From an uncultured Prevotellaceae bacterium (lineage in GTDB: Bacteria; Bacteroidota; Bacteroidia; Bacteroidales; Muribaculaceae), in the NCBI GenBank assembly GCA_946409635.1, contig CAMJXD010000011.1, forward strand, positions 1-47,542: a DNA stretch of 47,542 bases, written 5' to 3'. Shown here piece by piece: positions 19,760-29,223 of this stretch. The notes beneath the pieces are model-generated. The model saw only the letters and a program-made list of their open reading frames with translations, did not search any database and was not told the DNA's origin. The stretch's first letter is position 1, and every line of letters begins with the position of its first letter. Position numbers and translations under genes: made by a program.

Positions 19760-21604
19760 ATGAATCATTCAAGACAATTGCTGCGGTGCGCAGCACTGTT
19801 ACTGCTGATAGCCCTGTTGACTGCGCTGCAGGCAAACGCCCAGTATGGCAGCCGCGGCGACAAGCGTTACCGTGACCGTTACAGCCGGGCCGACACCCAT
19901 GGCGACGTGGTGGAGCTGCGTCTTAACGACCCAGGCACGCTCGAGGCAAGGATGCCGCTGGCGATGATGGACCGCGTGCGCCTGCTGCGCATCGAAGGAC
20001 CTCTTAACAGCACGGATTTTGCTTTCATCAAGAAGCTGTGCAGCCGCTCGAAGTGTGTCGATAACCACGACCGCCGGGTCGACAATTACATCGACCTGGA
20101 ACTGGAGCATGCCCGCATCATGAGCGCTGGCTCCAAGGGACTGTTTGGCTACAGCGGTGAGCGTGATGTGCTGGACGATGCGCTGGCCTATTGCAGCCAT
20201 CTGCGCTCCATCGTCTTGCCCGACCGCGTCAAGCGCATCGGCAACGGCGCCCTGCGGGGGTGCACCGACCTTGAGGAGGTCATCATGCCGCCCACGGTGA
20301 GGTCGCTGGGCAATCATGCCTTCAATGGCTGCTATGACTTGGAATTCATCATGTTGAGCGACAATCTGGAGCGCATCGGCGCGTCGTGCTTTGCGGGTTG
20401 CTCCAGTCTCAAGTCGGTCGGTCTGCCGCGCTCACTCGCCGAAGTCGGTCCCCAAGCCTTTAAGGACTCTGGCTTGACTCATGTGACCTTGCCTGACGGA
20501 CTGATGAAACTCGGTGCCGCCGCCTTTGAGGGAACATTGATCACTGTGCTCGACCTGCCGGCCGCAACCCAGATTGAGAACGATAACCTGGGCTCGATGA
20601 CGAAGCTCGAGGATATCTCAGTCGCTAGCCGAAGCCGCTATTACACCTGCGAGGACGGGGTGCTATATGACCACTCGGGAAGCGTGCTGCTGCGTTGCCC
20701 GGCAGCCCGTAGCGGCGCTTTTGCCGTACCCGACGGTGTGAACGAAATCGCCAATAGCGCTTTTTCTCACTCGCAACTGTCGAGCGTGACTGTCAGTGAG
20801 GGCGTGACCGGCATTGCCGCATCGGCTTTCTACGGGTGTTCTCAGCTCAGGACCATTTCTATCCCATCCTCAGTCAAGGTGATAGGGGAGTCGGCCTTTA
20901 ATGGCTGTAGTCGCCTGCAGCAGGTCGATCTGTCCAGCGTGATGAAACTGGCAGCCAAGGCCTTCCAGGACTGCAAGGCACTTGAGAGGGCTGTCATCGG
21001 CCATGTGGGGGTGGTGCCGCAGTCTGCCTTCGAGAATTGCTCGGCACTGACCGTGGTCGACCTCTCGCCCGAGGTCAACACCATCGACGACCGTGCTTTC
21101 AAGAACTGCAAGGCTTTGGCCCATATTGACTTGCCCGAGCAGTTGACCACCATCAGCAAGGAGGCATTTGAGAACTGTGCCTTGACCGCCCTGGAGCTGC
21201 CTGGTGGCGTGGTCTCTATCGGTGAGCGCGCCTTCAAGGGTTGCAAGGACCTGAGCGGCGTGACAATCCCTGACGGCTGTGTGACGGTCGACAAAGAGGC
21301 CTTCCGGGGCTGCGCCTCGCTTGCCCGCATCGACCTGGGCAAGGGCTTGTGCTCGCTGGGCGACAATGCGTTGCGCGAGACGGCCATCACCACGCTCGTC
21401 ATCCCCGAAACCGTCACCCGGATTGGCAAGAAGGTTGCCGAGAAGTGCAATCAGCTCACCCGCATCGAGTGCCATGCCGTCTTGCCGCCCACGCTCACCG
21501 GCGTGAGCAACAATAAGATCGAACTATACGTTCCCGACACCTCGCTCAACGCCTACCGCAGCGCCAAGAACTGGAAGAACTTCAAGACCATCCTCCCGCT
21601 GTGA
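19760..21604 (+). CDS. BspA-like leucine-rich-repeat (LRR_5) surface protein
   Basis: A 614-residue exported protein. The signal peptide (MNHSRQLLRCAALL... to NAQ, about 28 residues) precedes a spacer of about 125 residues. About 17 repeats of 22-23 residues follow, with the BspA pattern (LPxxVxxIGxxAFxGCxxL; for example RIGNGALRGCTDLEEVIMP). The C-terminal segment IELYVPDTSLNAYRSAKNWK is typical of how BspA-type proteins end. No sorting domain or dockerin is visible, so how it is anchored is unclear. BspA proteins of oral Bacteroidetes bind fibronectin and other host proteins; adhesion here is inference. It is divergent from the T9SS cargo gene. Confidence 0.87.
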   Translation: MNHSRQLLRCAALLLLIALLTALQANAQYGSRGDKRYRDRYSRADTHGDVVELRLNDPGTLEARMPLAMMDRVRLLRIEGPLNSTDFAFIKKLCSRSKCVDNHDRRVDNYIDLELEHARIMSAGSKGLFGYSGERDVLDDALAYCSHLRSIVLPDRVKRIGNGALRGCTDLEEVIMPPTVRSLGNHAFNGCYDLEFIMLSDNLERIGASCFAGCSSLKSVGLPRSLAEVGPQAFKDSGLTHVTLPDGLMKLGAAAFEGTLITVLDLPAATQIENDNLGSMTKLEDISVASRSRYYTCEDGVLYDHSGSVLLRCPAARSGAFAVPDGVNEIANSAFSHSQLSSVTVSEGVTGIAASAFYGCSQLRTISIPSSVKVIGESAFNGCSRLQQVDLSSVMKLAAKAFQDCKALERAVIGHVGVVPQSAFENCSALTVVDLSPEVNTIDDRAFKNCKALAHIDLPEQLTTISKEAFENCALTALELPGGVVSIGERAFKGCKDLSGVTIPDGCVTVDKEAFRGCASLARIDLGKGLCSLGDNALRETAITTLVIPETVTRIGKKVAEKCNQLTRIECHAVLPPTLTGVSNNKIELYVPDTSLNAYRSAKNWKNFKTILPL

Positions 21605-21643
21605 TACTATCACCATAGTGCGTGATATATTAATCAGAATAAG

Positions 21644-22651
21644 ATGAGCGGAACGGAGTTCACAGTAGCATTGTTGAGGTGGTTTGCCCAATATGGGCGC
21701 GAGCTGCCGTGGCGAGGCATCGGCGATGCTTACGCCATCTGGGTCAGCGAGGTCATCCTGCAGCAGACGCGCATCGACCAGGGTACGGCCTACTGGTACC
21801 GTTTTATGGAGCGGTTCCCGACAGTCCAGCACCTCGCCGCCGCCAGCGAGGACGAGGTGTTGCGCCTGTGGCAGGGCCTGGGCTACTACAGCCGTGCTCG
21901 CAACATGCACGCTGCGGCTCGCCAGATTGTCGAGCAGGGCGGCTTCCCGCATTCCATCCAGGGCCTCAAAGCCTTGAAGGGGGTGGGGGACTACACGGCC
22001 GCAGCTGTGGGGTCAATGGCTTTTGGTCTGCCTGCCGCCGCGGTTGACGGCAACGTCTATCGCGTCCTGGCCCGTCACTATGGCATCGACGTGCCCATCA
22101 ACACCACGCGCGGCAAGCACACCTTCGAGGCTTTGGCCCAGGAACTGCTTCCTCGTGACGCTGCCGGCACATTCAATCAGGCGATGATGGACTTTGGTGC
22201 CACCTGGTGCACGCCGCGCTCGCCCCGTTGCCAGGACTGTCCCGTAGCCCCCACCTGTGATGCCCTGCACACGGGTTGCGTCCTTGAGTTGCCTGTCAAG
22301 GAGAACAAAGTCAAGATGCGGGAGCGCCGTTTATCCTATATCTACGTCCGCCACGGGGGCATGACGGCCCTGCGTCGGCGGCCTGCGGGCGACATCTGGC
22401 AGGGCTTGTGGGAACCGTTGCTGGTCGAGGATGCCCCGCCTCCCGACTTGGGTTGCCCGCTCACGCTGCTGGCCAGCGGCGTCAAGCATGTGCTCACCCA
22501 TCGCATCCTGCTTGCCGATTTCTACCTGGCTGAGCCTGCAGTCCGACCAGTCCTGCCGCCTGATTATGTGTGGATAAAAGAACGGGAGATAGGCAACTAC
22601 GCCCTCCCCCGTCTTGTCGAAAAACTCTTCAAGCAGTTTACTTTGCTATGA
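21644..22651 (+). CDS. mutY: A/G-specific adenine DNA glycosylase
   Basis: MutY removes adenine mispaired with 8-oxoguanine. All key features of the 335-residue protein are present: E36 in WVSEVILQQTR (catalytic acid), the helix-hairpin-helix LKGVGDYTAAAVGS (about 111-124), D135 in AAVDGNVYRV, and four iron-sulfur cysteines C189, C196, C199 and C205 in the C-x6-C-x2-C-x5-C pattern. The C-terminal NUDIX-like domain (about 225-330) that reads 8-oxoG is present but short. It starts 39 bases after the BspA-like gene and converges with a minus-strand lipoprotein gene, leaving 19 bases between stops. Confidence 0.96.
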   Translation: MSGTEFTVALLRWFAQYGRELPWRGIGDAYAIWVSEVILQQTRIDQGTAYWYRFMERFPTVQHLAAASEDEVLRLWQGLGYYSRARNMHAAARQIVEQGGFPHSIQGLKALKGVGDYTAAAVGSMAFGLPAAAVDGNVYRVLARHYGIDVPINTTRGKHTFEALAQELLPRDAAGTFNQAMMDFGATWCTPRSPRCQDCPVAPTCDALHTGCVLELPVKENKVKMRERRLSYIYVRHGGMTALRRRPAGDIWQGLWEPLLVEDAPPPDLGCPLTLLASGVKHVLTHRILLADFYLAEPAVRPVLPPDYVWIKEREIGNYALPRLVEKLFKQFTLL

Positions 22652-22670
22652 TGTCTCGTCCCAGCTGGGA

Positions 22671-23114
22671 TTATTCGGTTGGCTCTACCTCCTTGGGATT
22701 GACGTCAAACTGATAGGTCGCGAGACGCTCACTGCTCTTGACGATGTCGCCGCTCATGGTAGCCTTGACCAGGTGTACCAGGCAGGTGAGGTTCTCGGGA
22801 TAGCTGTCATACATGCTGTAGTAGCGTTGATACAGCTCGTTGCAGGCATTGATGGCTGCCTGGTCGTCGCCCGCTGCGGTGGCTGTGGGATAAGCCTTCT
22901 GCAGGGCCTCCTTCATCATCGCCACGGGGCTGTAATAGCGGTCGGTGTGGTCAATGGTGCCATCGACCAGAAATTCCTCCTCGACTTCGATATAGTAATC
23001 AATGACCAGGCTCGCAGGCTCATCTTCTTTGCCACACGAGGTCAGCGTTGCTGTCGTGCCCACAATAGCGATAGCCAGCAGCAACAGGGTCCACAGGTTG
23101 AGTTGATGTTTCAT
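22671..23114 (-). CDS. Surface-type lipoprotein, paralogue A
   Basis: A 147-residue lipoprotein. The signal peptide ends in LTSC with the lipid cysteine at residue 27, followed by GKEDEP, an acidic stretch like the Bacteroidetes lipoprotein export signal, so the surface is likely. The mature protein shares a pattern with the genes at 23834 and 46255: a YY near the start, AYP, GDD(Q/A)A, a Y-x-x-Y, and a C-terminal RA/KATMSGDIVK followed by a Y-x-F end. I know no named family. An upstream ATG at 23183 would add a non-hydrophobic leader, so 23114 is chosen. It is downstream of, and co-directional with, the dockerin-like gene. Confidence 0.8.
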   Translation of the reverse strand: MKHQLNLWTLLLLAIAIVGTTATLTSCGKEDEPASLVIDYYIEVEEEFLVDGTIDHTDRYYSPVAMMKEALQKAYPTATAAGDDQAAINACNELYQRYYSMYDSYPENLTCLVHLVKATMSGDIVKSSERLATYQFDVNPKEVEPTE

Positions 23115-23230
23115 GTTGCAGGATGTGTAAGTGGAATTGTTGAATATGAGTCTTACTCGAGTTGAGGACTTGTTCGCGCTCAAATCTCTATCTTTTTCAT
23201 TTTTTCCGCGGAGAATGGGATGACTTCATC

Positions 23231-23279
23231 CACATGACACCCCTCCCCGATGGTTGTCACCGGGCCGGGGTGTCATGTG
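23231..23279. repeat. 13-bp perfect stem hairpin
   Basis: CACATGACACCCC (23231-23243) and its complement (23267-23279) enclose a loop with a further CCCG/CGGG pairing. It lies 31 bases after the stop of the dockerin-like gene on the minus strand. No T run follows on that strand, so it is either a terminator of unusual form or a structured repeat. Confidence 0.6.
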
Positions 23280-23309
23280 ATAGGGTCATCGACAAGCCGT
23301 CGTGCGTGA

Positions 23310-23657
23310 TTACTTGTCCTTCAGATCTTGGTTGATCGACTCTGTAGCGTCCTTGATGCTGTATTCGGGCTTCGGGTCATTCAACACGTTACCGATGATG
23401 ACTTGCGTCTTCTTCCGCTCGACGGTGGGGGCATTATTTACCTGGCTGCCATTCAATGACCTGTTGATGAGCACGGTGGCGTCGGTGATGTTGATTACGC
23501 CGTCGTTGTTGGCGTCGAGCTCGGTAGCGCGCGTCATTGTCGTGGCGGTTCCATCATTGAGCACATGATTGATGCATTGTTCAATGACATTGTCGTTGGC
23601 GCTGGCAGCAAGGGCCATGGCCGTGACACAAAAGAGCAGTGTAAAGATTTTCTTCAT
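23310..23657 (-). CDS. Small secreted dockerin-like protein, 115 aa
   Basis: A signal peptide (MKKIFTLLFCVTAMALAASA) is followed by a 95-residue mature protein that is little more than a type I dockerin-like pair. The first half has a canonical calcium loop and helix, DANNDGVINITDATVLINRS (about residues 48-67). The second is degenerate (EYSIKDATESINQDL, about 97-111) and has lost most of the loop aspartates. Dockerins bind cohesins in cellulosomes; none is visible here, and free dockerins of this sort in gut Bacteroidales are of unknown use. The gene lies between paralogous lipoprotein genes A and B, on the same strand, with its own promoter. Confidence 0.8.
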   Translation of the reverse strand: MKKIFTLLFCVTAMALAASANDNVIEQCINHVLNDGTATTMTRATELDANNDGVINITDATVLINRSLNGSQVNNAPTVERKKTQVIIGNVLNDPKPEYSIKDATESINQDLKDK

Positions 23658-23709
23658 ATCCGTTTTCTTGTTTATTGTGATTGTTGAATGTTTAAATCTT
23701 AGCCTGATG

Positions 23710-23740
23710 CAAAGGTAGTATGATGAATTGGATTTTGCAA
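23710..23740 (-). promoter_or_regulatory. Promoter of the dockerin-like gene
   Basis: On the minus strand: TTG at 23740-23738, 20 bases, TACCTTTG at 23717-23710. Leader about 45 bases to the ATG at 23657. Confidence 0.7.
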
Positions 23741-23833
23741 GATAATGCCACTAAAATAATTTCCCCGGTTTGACCCCCTCTGGGGTAACCTATGGATTGC
23801 TAAAACCCCATTCGCACCTTTGCCACAGCCGTT

Positions 23834-24310
23834 CTACTCCATCTGGGTGGGTCTGGCTCCGAAGCGGTAGGTCTTCAAGGCCGTGCTTCTCTTCACGATG
23901 TCACCGTCCATCGAGGCTCGGTAAAGTTTGACGATGCACACGGCATTCTTCTCTTCGCCTCCGTACATCGACTTGTACTCCATGTAGATGGCATCCAGCG
24001 CACCGATGACCGCAGCGTCGTTGCCGTAGTGGGCATTGACAGGGTAGGCATCGTGCAGGGCGTTACGCATCTTTACGATGGTGTTCGACAACACGTCGAC
24101 AACGGGCTGTGAAGATGTGCCCTGACCCTGGTCCTCATCTTCCTCGCCCAGGCTGATTCTGGTCTGCGAGTTGATGACCATGTAGTAACCCACGAGCCAG
24201 TCGGGCTCGTCGTCGCTACATGAGGTGAGCGACATGGCTGGCAGCAGCATGAGCAGTGCCGCAAGCAGCACGCGCAAGGTGATTGAGTGAAAAATTCTGA
24301 ATAGTGCCAT
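23834..24310 (-). CDS. Surface-type lipoprotein, paralogue B
   Basis: A 158-residue lipoprotein with the lipid cysteine at residue 31 (LTSC) followed by SDDEP, a strong candidate surface-export signal. The mature part matches paralogues A (22671) and C (46255): GYYMVI at the start, DAYP, GNDAAV, AIYMEY, and the C-terminal LYRASMDGDIVK with KTYRF. It has an acidic insert (EEDEDQGQG) not found in A. Function unknown. It is upstream of the dockerin-like gene on the same strand, 176 bases away, and divergent from tamB. A full promoter at 24349-24380 precedes it. Confidence 0.8.
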   Translation of the reverse strand: MALFRIFHSITLRVLLAALLMLLPAMSLTSCSDDEPDWLVGYYMVINSQTRISLGEEDEDQGQGTSSQPVVDVLSNTIVKMRNALHDAYPVNAHYGNDAAVIGALDAIYMEYKSMYGGEEKNAVCIVKLYRASMDGDIVKRSTALKTYRFGARPTQME

Positions 24311-24348
24311 GACAGAGTTCAGTTATCTTTAGTTTGATTATTGAATCA

Positions 24349-24380
24349 CAAAGATATAGCTATTGAATGAATTGGACAAA
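24349..24380 (-). promoter_or_regulatory. Promoter of lipoprotein B
   Basis: On the minus strand: TTTG at 24380-24377, 20 bases, TATCTTTG at 24356-24349. Leader about 35 bases. Confidence 0.7.
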
Positions 24381-24484
24381 CAATGGGTCGTTAAAAAATA
24401 TGTTTCGTCATCTGTTTTGCCTTCCGCTGGTGGCATGGCCAAAATTTGTGACGTCTCAATAGGGGCGTTCTCGACTAAAATGCT

Positions 24485-24492
24485 TAATTTTG
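24485..24492 (+). promoter_or_regulatory. -7 element upstream of tamB
   Basis: Reads TAATTTTG. A -33 TTG is not evident. The leader to the ATG at 24613 would be about 115 bases. Confidence 0.45.
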
Positions 24493-24612
24493 CAGGTTAA
24501 TCAATAAAATATCGATAGCAATCATGTGCCCCGTGGCCATGCCCCGAGCGATTGAGCTGCAACAATGCGGCAATTGGCACCTGATTTGCAGCAATAGGGC
24601 TAAAACTGGAAG

Positions 24613-27600
24613 ATGAACATTTCGAGAGGGACATACAATGTCGTGCGCAGCGTGGTGGTTACCGTGCTGGTGACTGTCGTGGCCCTGTTTGCTATGCTCT
24701 ACATGCTGCTGCTGTTACCGCCCGTGCAGCAATACCTGTGCCAGCAGGGTGAGAAGGCGCTGGGTGAATTTCTTAACACCACGGTAGATATCGGTTCGGT
24801 GTCGGTCTCGCCATTCAATCAGCTGGAACTCAACGACGTGCTCGTCAATGATCAGCAGGGCGACTCCTTGCTCTCTATCGACAAACTGGGTGCCGGCATC
24901 AGCCTCAGGGATTTGATTGCCGACCGACGCTTGATTGTCACCTATGGCGAAATCATCGGTTTGAAGGGGCATGTGTCACGCCCCGACAAGGACAGCCCCA
25001 CCAACGTGCAGTTTATCATCGATGCCTTCAAGCCCAAGGACGACAAACCGTCCAAACCGTTCGACATACGGGTCAATACTGTGGTGGTGCGCAAGTCGTC
25101 GCTCACCTACGATGTGCTTGACCAGCCTCGCCGCCCCGGACGTTTCGATCCCAATCATCTGGCCGTGAACAACCTGCGTGCCGACCTCGCTCTGCCTCAA
25201 CTCAAGAACAACGATTTCGATATCAGGGTGAAGCGCCTCTCCTTTGACGAGGGCAGCGGTTTCTCGCTACAGCGCTTGTCAACCGATGTCCACATCACCG
25301 ATAATGCCCTGGATATCAAGGATATCAACGTCAAGCTGCCTAACAGCGACATCCGCCTTGATGACATCCACCTGGAGTATAGTTCCCTCAAGAACCTGGG
25401 CAGCGAGCTGGGTCAGATGCCGCTGGCTGTGAGCACGACCGGCAGCCGCATCACGCCGTCCGACCTTGCCGCCTTTGCTCCGCAACTCAGGTCGCTCGAC
25501 GACCCGTTGCTGGTTACTACCACTGTGGTGCGCGACGCACAGCGCATCGACGTGCCCCGCCTGAGCCTCCGCTCTGGCGACGGCAACCTCTCGCTGGACG
25601 TGCATGGCGACTTCGTCTTGCCCACCCAGGGCGGTTTCCATGCTTTGAACCTGCAGCACATCGACCTGGATGTCACGGCCGGCAAGCTCGACCAGCTCAT
25701 GGCTCTCGTGCCCAATTTGTCCCCACAGGCCCGCCGCATTATCTCCCGCTGCGGCAATGTGAGCCTCAACGGCGAGCTGCACAACACGCCCGCCACCCTG
25801 CAATTCAACGGCTCGGTGGGCACGTCGCTGGGCAAGGCCGTCGTCGATGCCGCGCTCAAGCAGCAGGGCGGCATGAGCCACATCGCGGGACATGTCAAGA
25901 CCGATGGCCTGCAGCTGGGCACGTTGATCGACAAGCGTGACCTGCTGGACCAGATTGCCATCGATGCTCAGATCGACGCCCTGGTGCAGGGCAATGACGT
26001 GTCGGGGCATCTCGAGGGCCGCATCCCGTTTGTCGACATCAAGGGCACACGATATCACAACATCACTGCCGACGTCGACAAGCAGGGCAATGATTTCATG
26101 GGTTCCCTGGCGATGAACGACCCCAACGGGCGGCTTGGCCTTGAGGGACGGGCTGTCATCGACGGGGCCAATTCCAATTATGACCTGAACATCACGACCG
26201 ATGGCTTGAACCTGGCCCGACTTGGCATCACTGGCGACTACCCTGACCACCGTCTGTCAACAACGGCAACGGCCTCCTTCTGGGGCAACTCGTTTGACAA
26301 TGCCTCGGGACACATTGAGCTGAATGACTTCAGTTTTACCGATGGCCATGGCAAGGGCTTGAGGTTTAATAGCATGCAGCTCAGTGCCGACAATAACGGC
26401 TATGACAAGGTTATCGACATCGAGAGTGACCACATCAGCGGCTTTGTGACGGGCCAATACGATTTCAAGACGATTGTCCCCACGGTCAAGCACATGCTCT
26501 CGAGCGCTTTCCCCAAGTACTTTGGCGACTATGCCGATTACACCCACGGTGGAGAGCCCAACGACGTGAAACTCAACCTGGTCATCACACCCGACGAGGC
26601 CCTGCACGCGATGCACAACCTGCCCTTCAGGCTCGCCTACCGCACGGTCATCGAGGGCCAGTTGAACGAGAACGACTCCACCTTCAACCTGGTGGTCGAC
26701 GCGCCGCTCATTCTGCAGGGGGCCAACAAGGTCATCGAGCGGACACGCCTGCTGCTGGCACTCGACAATGAGACCGATAAGGTCGTGTTGAACGTCCAGT
26801 CGCGTTACCCGGCCAAGAAGGGCATGATCGACCTCAACCTGGATGCCAGCGGACAGGATAACCTCATCGGCGCTAACATGGCCTGGCGCATGCCCATGGA
26901 GCATGATTTCCACGGCAATCTCAACCTCACGGGGTTGCTGGACCGTGGCTCCGACGGCGGTCTGAAGGCCGATATCGACATCCATCCGTCCCAACTGGTG
27001 TTCAACGACACCATCTGGGAGGTGGCCAAGGGCCACGTGGGCATCGACAATGGGGCCATCAAGATAGACAACTTGGCTGGCGGACGCACCGACCAGTTTA
27101 TAGAAATCAATGGTACGATTTCCCACGACCCCGACGACGAGTTATGCCTTGAGCTCAGCGACGTGAATCTGGACTACGTCTTTGAGACGCTGGCAATCGA
27201 CCATGTGGACTTTGGCGGACGGGCCACCAGCAAGGTCTATGCGAGTGACCTCTTGTCGGGCTCGCCCAAGATTTACACGCCCAGCCTGGCGATCAAGAAC
27301 ATATCCTACAACGATGCCGTCATGGGCGATCTGGACATCAGCGCCGAGTTTGATTCCTCGACGGGCGGCATCCTGGTCAAGGGCGACATCGCTCAGCCCA
27401 ACGGGCGCAGCAGTCTGCTCGACGGCGGCATCTACATCGCCGACGACTCGCTCTATATCGAGTTTGACACCGACCATGCCAACGTCGCCTTTCTCAAGCC
27501 CTACATGGCGGCCTTTACCAGCGACGTCGAGGGTGAGATGTCGGGCAAGGCAATCCTGTTTGGTAACTTCCACACCATCAACCTCGAGGGCGACATCGTC

Positions 27601-29223
27601 GCCGACTCGATCCGCTTCCTGCTCGACTATGTGAACTGCTACTATACCGCGTCCAACGTGCCCATTCACATCGTGCCCGACTTCATTGAGTTCCAGGATA
27701 TTCCTATCCACGATCGCGAGGGTAACGAGGCCAAGCTGGGCGGATGGCTCAAGCACGACGCTTTCCATCGGCCCGAGTTCAACTTTGCCATCACCGATGC
27801 CCACAATTTTCTCAGTTACGATACCAACCCCACGATCAACCCCGTCTGGTATGGTACCATCTACGGAAACGGGTCTTGCTTTGTCGATGGCGGGCCAGGT
27901 ATCGTCAACATCAGGGTCAACATGGTCTCGGCGCCCAAGAGCAAGTTTACGTTTGTGATGAGCGACACCGAGCAGGCCGACAGTTACGACTTTATCACCT
28001 TCCGCGACAGGGAAGCACCCCCTGTGCCTGATGTGCAGCCCCAGGTCGACAGCCTGGAACTGGTGTTGAGCCAGCTCAAGCATCAAGTGCAGCAGGAGGT
28101 GAACTCCGAGCCCAGTGCCTACAACATCGACCTCCAGGGCGACATCACCCCCGACGTGGCAATCACCGTTATCATGGACCCCGTGGGCGGCGACCGCATC
28201 AAGGCTACTGGCAGCGGACACATGCGCATGACCTATAACAACAACGGCGAACTTGAGACCTATGGCCGTTACACGCTTGACAAGGGTACCTACAACTTCA
28301 CCCTTCAGGACGTCATCATCAAGGATTTCACCATTCGTGACGGCAGCAGCATCAGTTTCCATGGAGACCCCTATGCAGCCGTGCTGGACCTCGAGGCGGT
28401 ATATATGCTCAACGCCAACATCATGGACCTTGACGAGTCGTTCGGTAAAGAGAAGGACCTGAACCGCACCAATGTGCCGGTTCATGCCCTGCTGCGTGCC
28501 AAGGGTATCATCAGCCAGCCCGAAATCTCGTTTGACCTCGAGTTCCCCTCGCTCACCACCGATAATTATCACAAGGTCAAGAGCATCATCAACACCGACG
28601 AGATGATGAACCGCCAGATTATCTATCTGCTGGCGCTCAACCGCTTCTACACGCCTGAGTATATGGGTACGTCCACCAACCAGAACGAGTTCCTCACCTC
28701 GGTGGCCTCATCAACCATTGCGGGACAGCTGAGCAACATCCTGGGAAAGATGAGCGACAACTTGTCCATTTCACCCAACTTCCGTACCGATAAGGGCGAC
28801 TTTAGCGACATGGAGGTCAATGTGGCTCTTTCCAGCCAGTTGCTCAACAACCGGTTGCTGCTCAACGGCAACTTCGGTTATCGTGACAACACCTACCACC
28901 CGAGTAACACCAACTTTATCGGTGACTTTGATATCGAGTACCTGCTCAACAGCAAGGGAACATTCAGGCTCAAAGCCTATAACCACTTTAACGACCAGAA
29001 TTATTACAAGGAAAGTCGCCTCACCACCCAGGGCGTGGGCATCGTCTGGAAGCACGACTTCGACAAGCCGCTCAGCAAGGGCAAGAAAAAGCAACTGCAG
29101 CTCTCGCCGGCCCAGCAGGATTCCATTCCTGTACGGGAGCCGTCGCCGGCCGACCAGCGCGATAGCCTGGTGCGACAGCCTGTACCCATGGTCACCATGC
29201 GACCGTCACGTCAAGCCCAATGA
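24613..29223 (+). CDS. tamB: TamB-family translocation/assembly protein
   Basis: A 1536-residue protein anchored by one N-terminal membrane helix (about residues 10-37), with the rest a long periplasmic beta-helical (AsmA/taco-like) body. The C-terminal DUF490 region (about 1050-1450) carries typical segments such as ATGSGHMRMTYNNNGELETY and GRYTLDKGTYNFTLQDVIIK, then AALSSQLL-like strands. TamB proteins bridge the envelope and carry phospholipids or help insert outer-membrane proteins. The last 60 residues are basic and proline/glutamine-rich (from KPLSKGKKKQLQL). The stop overlaps the next gene's start by 4 bases (ATGA), which implies translational coupling. Length and location next to tsaD fit Bacteroidales. 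Confidence 0.92.
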   Translation: MNISRGTYNVVRSVVVTVLVTVVALFAMLYMLLLLPPVQQYLCQQGEKALGEFLNTTVDIGSVSVSPFNQLELNDVLVNDQQGDSLLSIDKLGAGISLRDLIADRRLIVTYGEIIGLKGHVSRPDKDSPTNVQFIIDAFKPKDDKPSKPFDIRVNTVVVRKSSLTYDVLDQPRRPGRFDPNHLAVNNLRADLALPQLKNNDFDIRVKRLSFDEGSGFSLQRLSTDVHITDNALDIKDINVKLPNSDIRLDDIHLEYSSLKNLGSELGQMPLAVSTTGSRITPSDLAAFAPQLRSLDDPLLVTTTVVRDAQRIDVPRLSLRSGDGNLSLDVHGDFVLPTQGGFHALNLQHIDLDVTAGKLDQLMALVPNLSPQARRIISRCGNVSLNGELHNTPATLQFNGSVGTSLGKAVVDAALKQQGGMSHIAGHVKTDGLQLGTLIDKRDLLDQIAIDAQIDALVQGNDVSGHLEGRIPFVDIKGTRYHNITADVDKQGNDFMGSLAMNDPNGRLGLEGRAVIDGANSNYDLNITTDGLNLARLGITGDYPDHRLSTTATASFWGNSFDNASGHIELNDFSFTDGHGKGLRFNSMQLSADNNGYDKVIDIESDHISGFVTGQYDFKTIVPTVKHMLSSAFPKYFGDYADYTHGGEPNDVKLNLVITPDEALHAMHNLPFRLAYRTVIEGQLNENDSTFNLVVDAPLILQGANKVIERTRLLLALDNETDKVVLNVQSRYPAKKGMIDLNLDASGQDNLIGANMAWRMPMEHDFHGNLNLTGLLDRGSDGGLKADIDIHPSQLVFNDTIWEVAKGHVGIDNGAIKIDNLAGGRTDQFIEINGTISHDPDDELCLELSDVNLDYVFETLAIDHVDFGGRATSKVYASDLLSGSPKIYTPSLAIKNISYNDAVMGDLDISAEFDSSTGGILVKGDIAQPNGRSSLLDGGIYIADDSLYIEFDTDHANVAFLKPYMAAFTSDVEGEMSGKAILFGNFHTINLEGDIVADSIRFLLDYVNCYYTASNVPIHIVPDFIEFQDIPIHDREGNEAKLGGWLKHDAFHRPEFNFAITDAHNFLSYDTNPTINPVWYGTIYGNGSCFVDGGPGIVNIRVNMVSAPKSKFTFVMSDTEQADSYDFITFRDREAPPVPDVQPQVDSLELVLSQLKHQVQQEVNSEPSAYNIDLQGDITPDVAITVIMDPVGGDRIKATGSGHMRMTYNNNGELETYGRYTLDKGTYNFTLQDVIIKDFTIRDGSSISFHGDPYAAVLDLEAVYMLNANIMDLDESFGKEKDLNRTNVPVHALLRAKGIISQPEISFDLEFPSLTTDNYHKVKSIINTDEMMNRQIIYLLALNRFYTPEYMGTSTNQNEFLTSVASSTIAGQLSNILGKMSDNLSISPNFRTDKGDFSDMEVNVALSSQLLNNRLLLNGNFGYRDNTYHPSNTNFIGDFDIEYLLNSKGTFRLKAYNHFNDQNYYKESRLTTQGVGIVWKHDFDKPLSKGKKKQLQLSPAQQDSIPVREPSPADQRDSLVRQPVPMVTMRPSRQAQ

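Larger units (their letters stand above)
24311..24612. other. Divergent intergenic region, lipoprotein B / tamB
   Basis: Holds the lipoprotein promoter (24349-24380, minus) and a -7 box for tamB (24485-24492, plus). The 120-base tamB leader is unremarkable; no gene or long repeat was seen. Confidence 0.6.
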
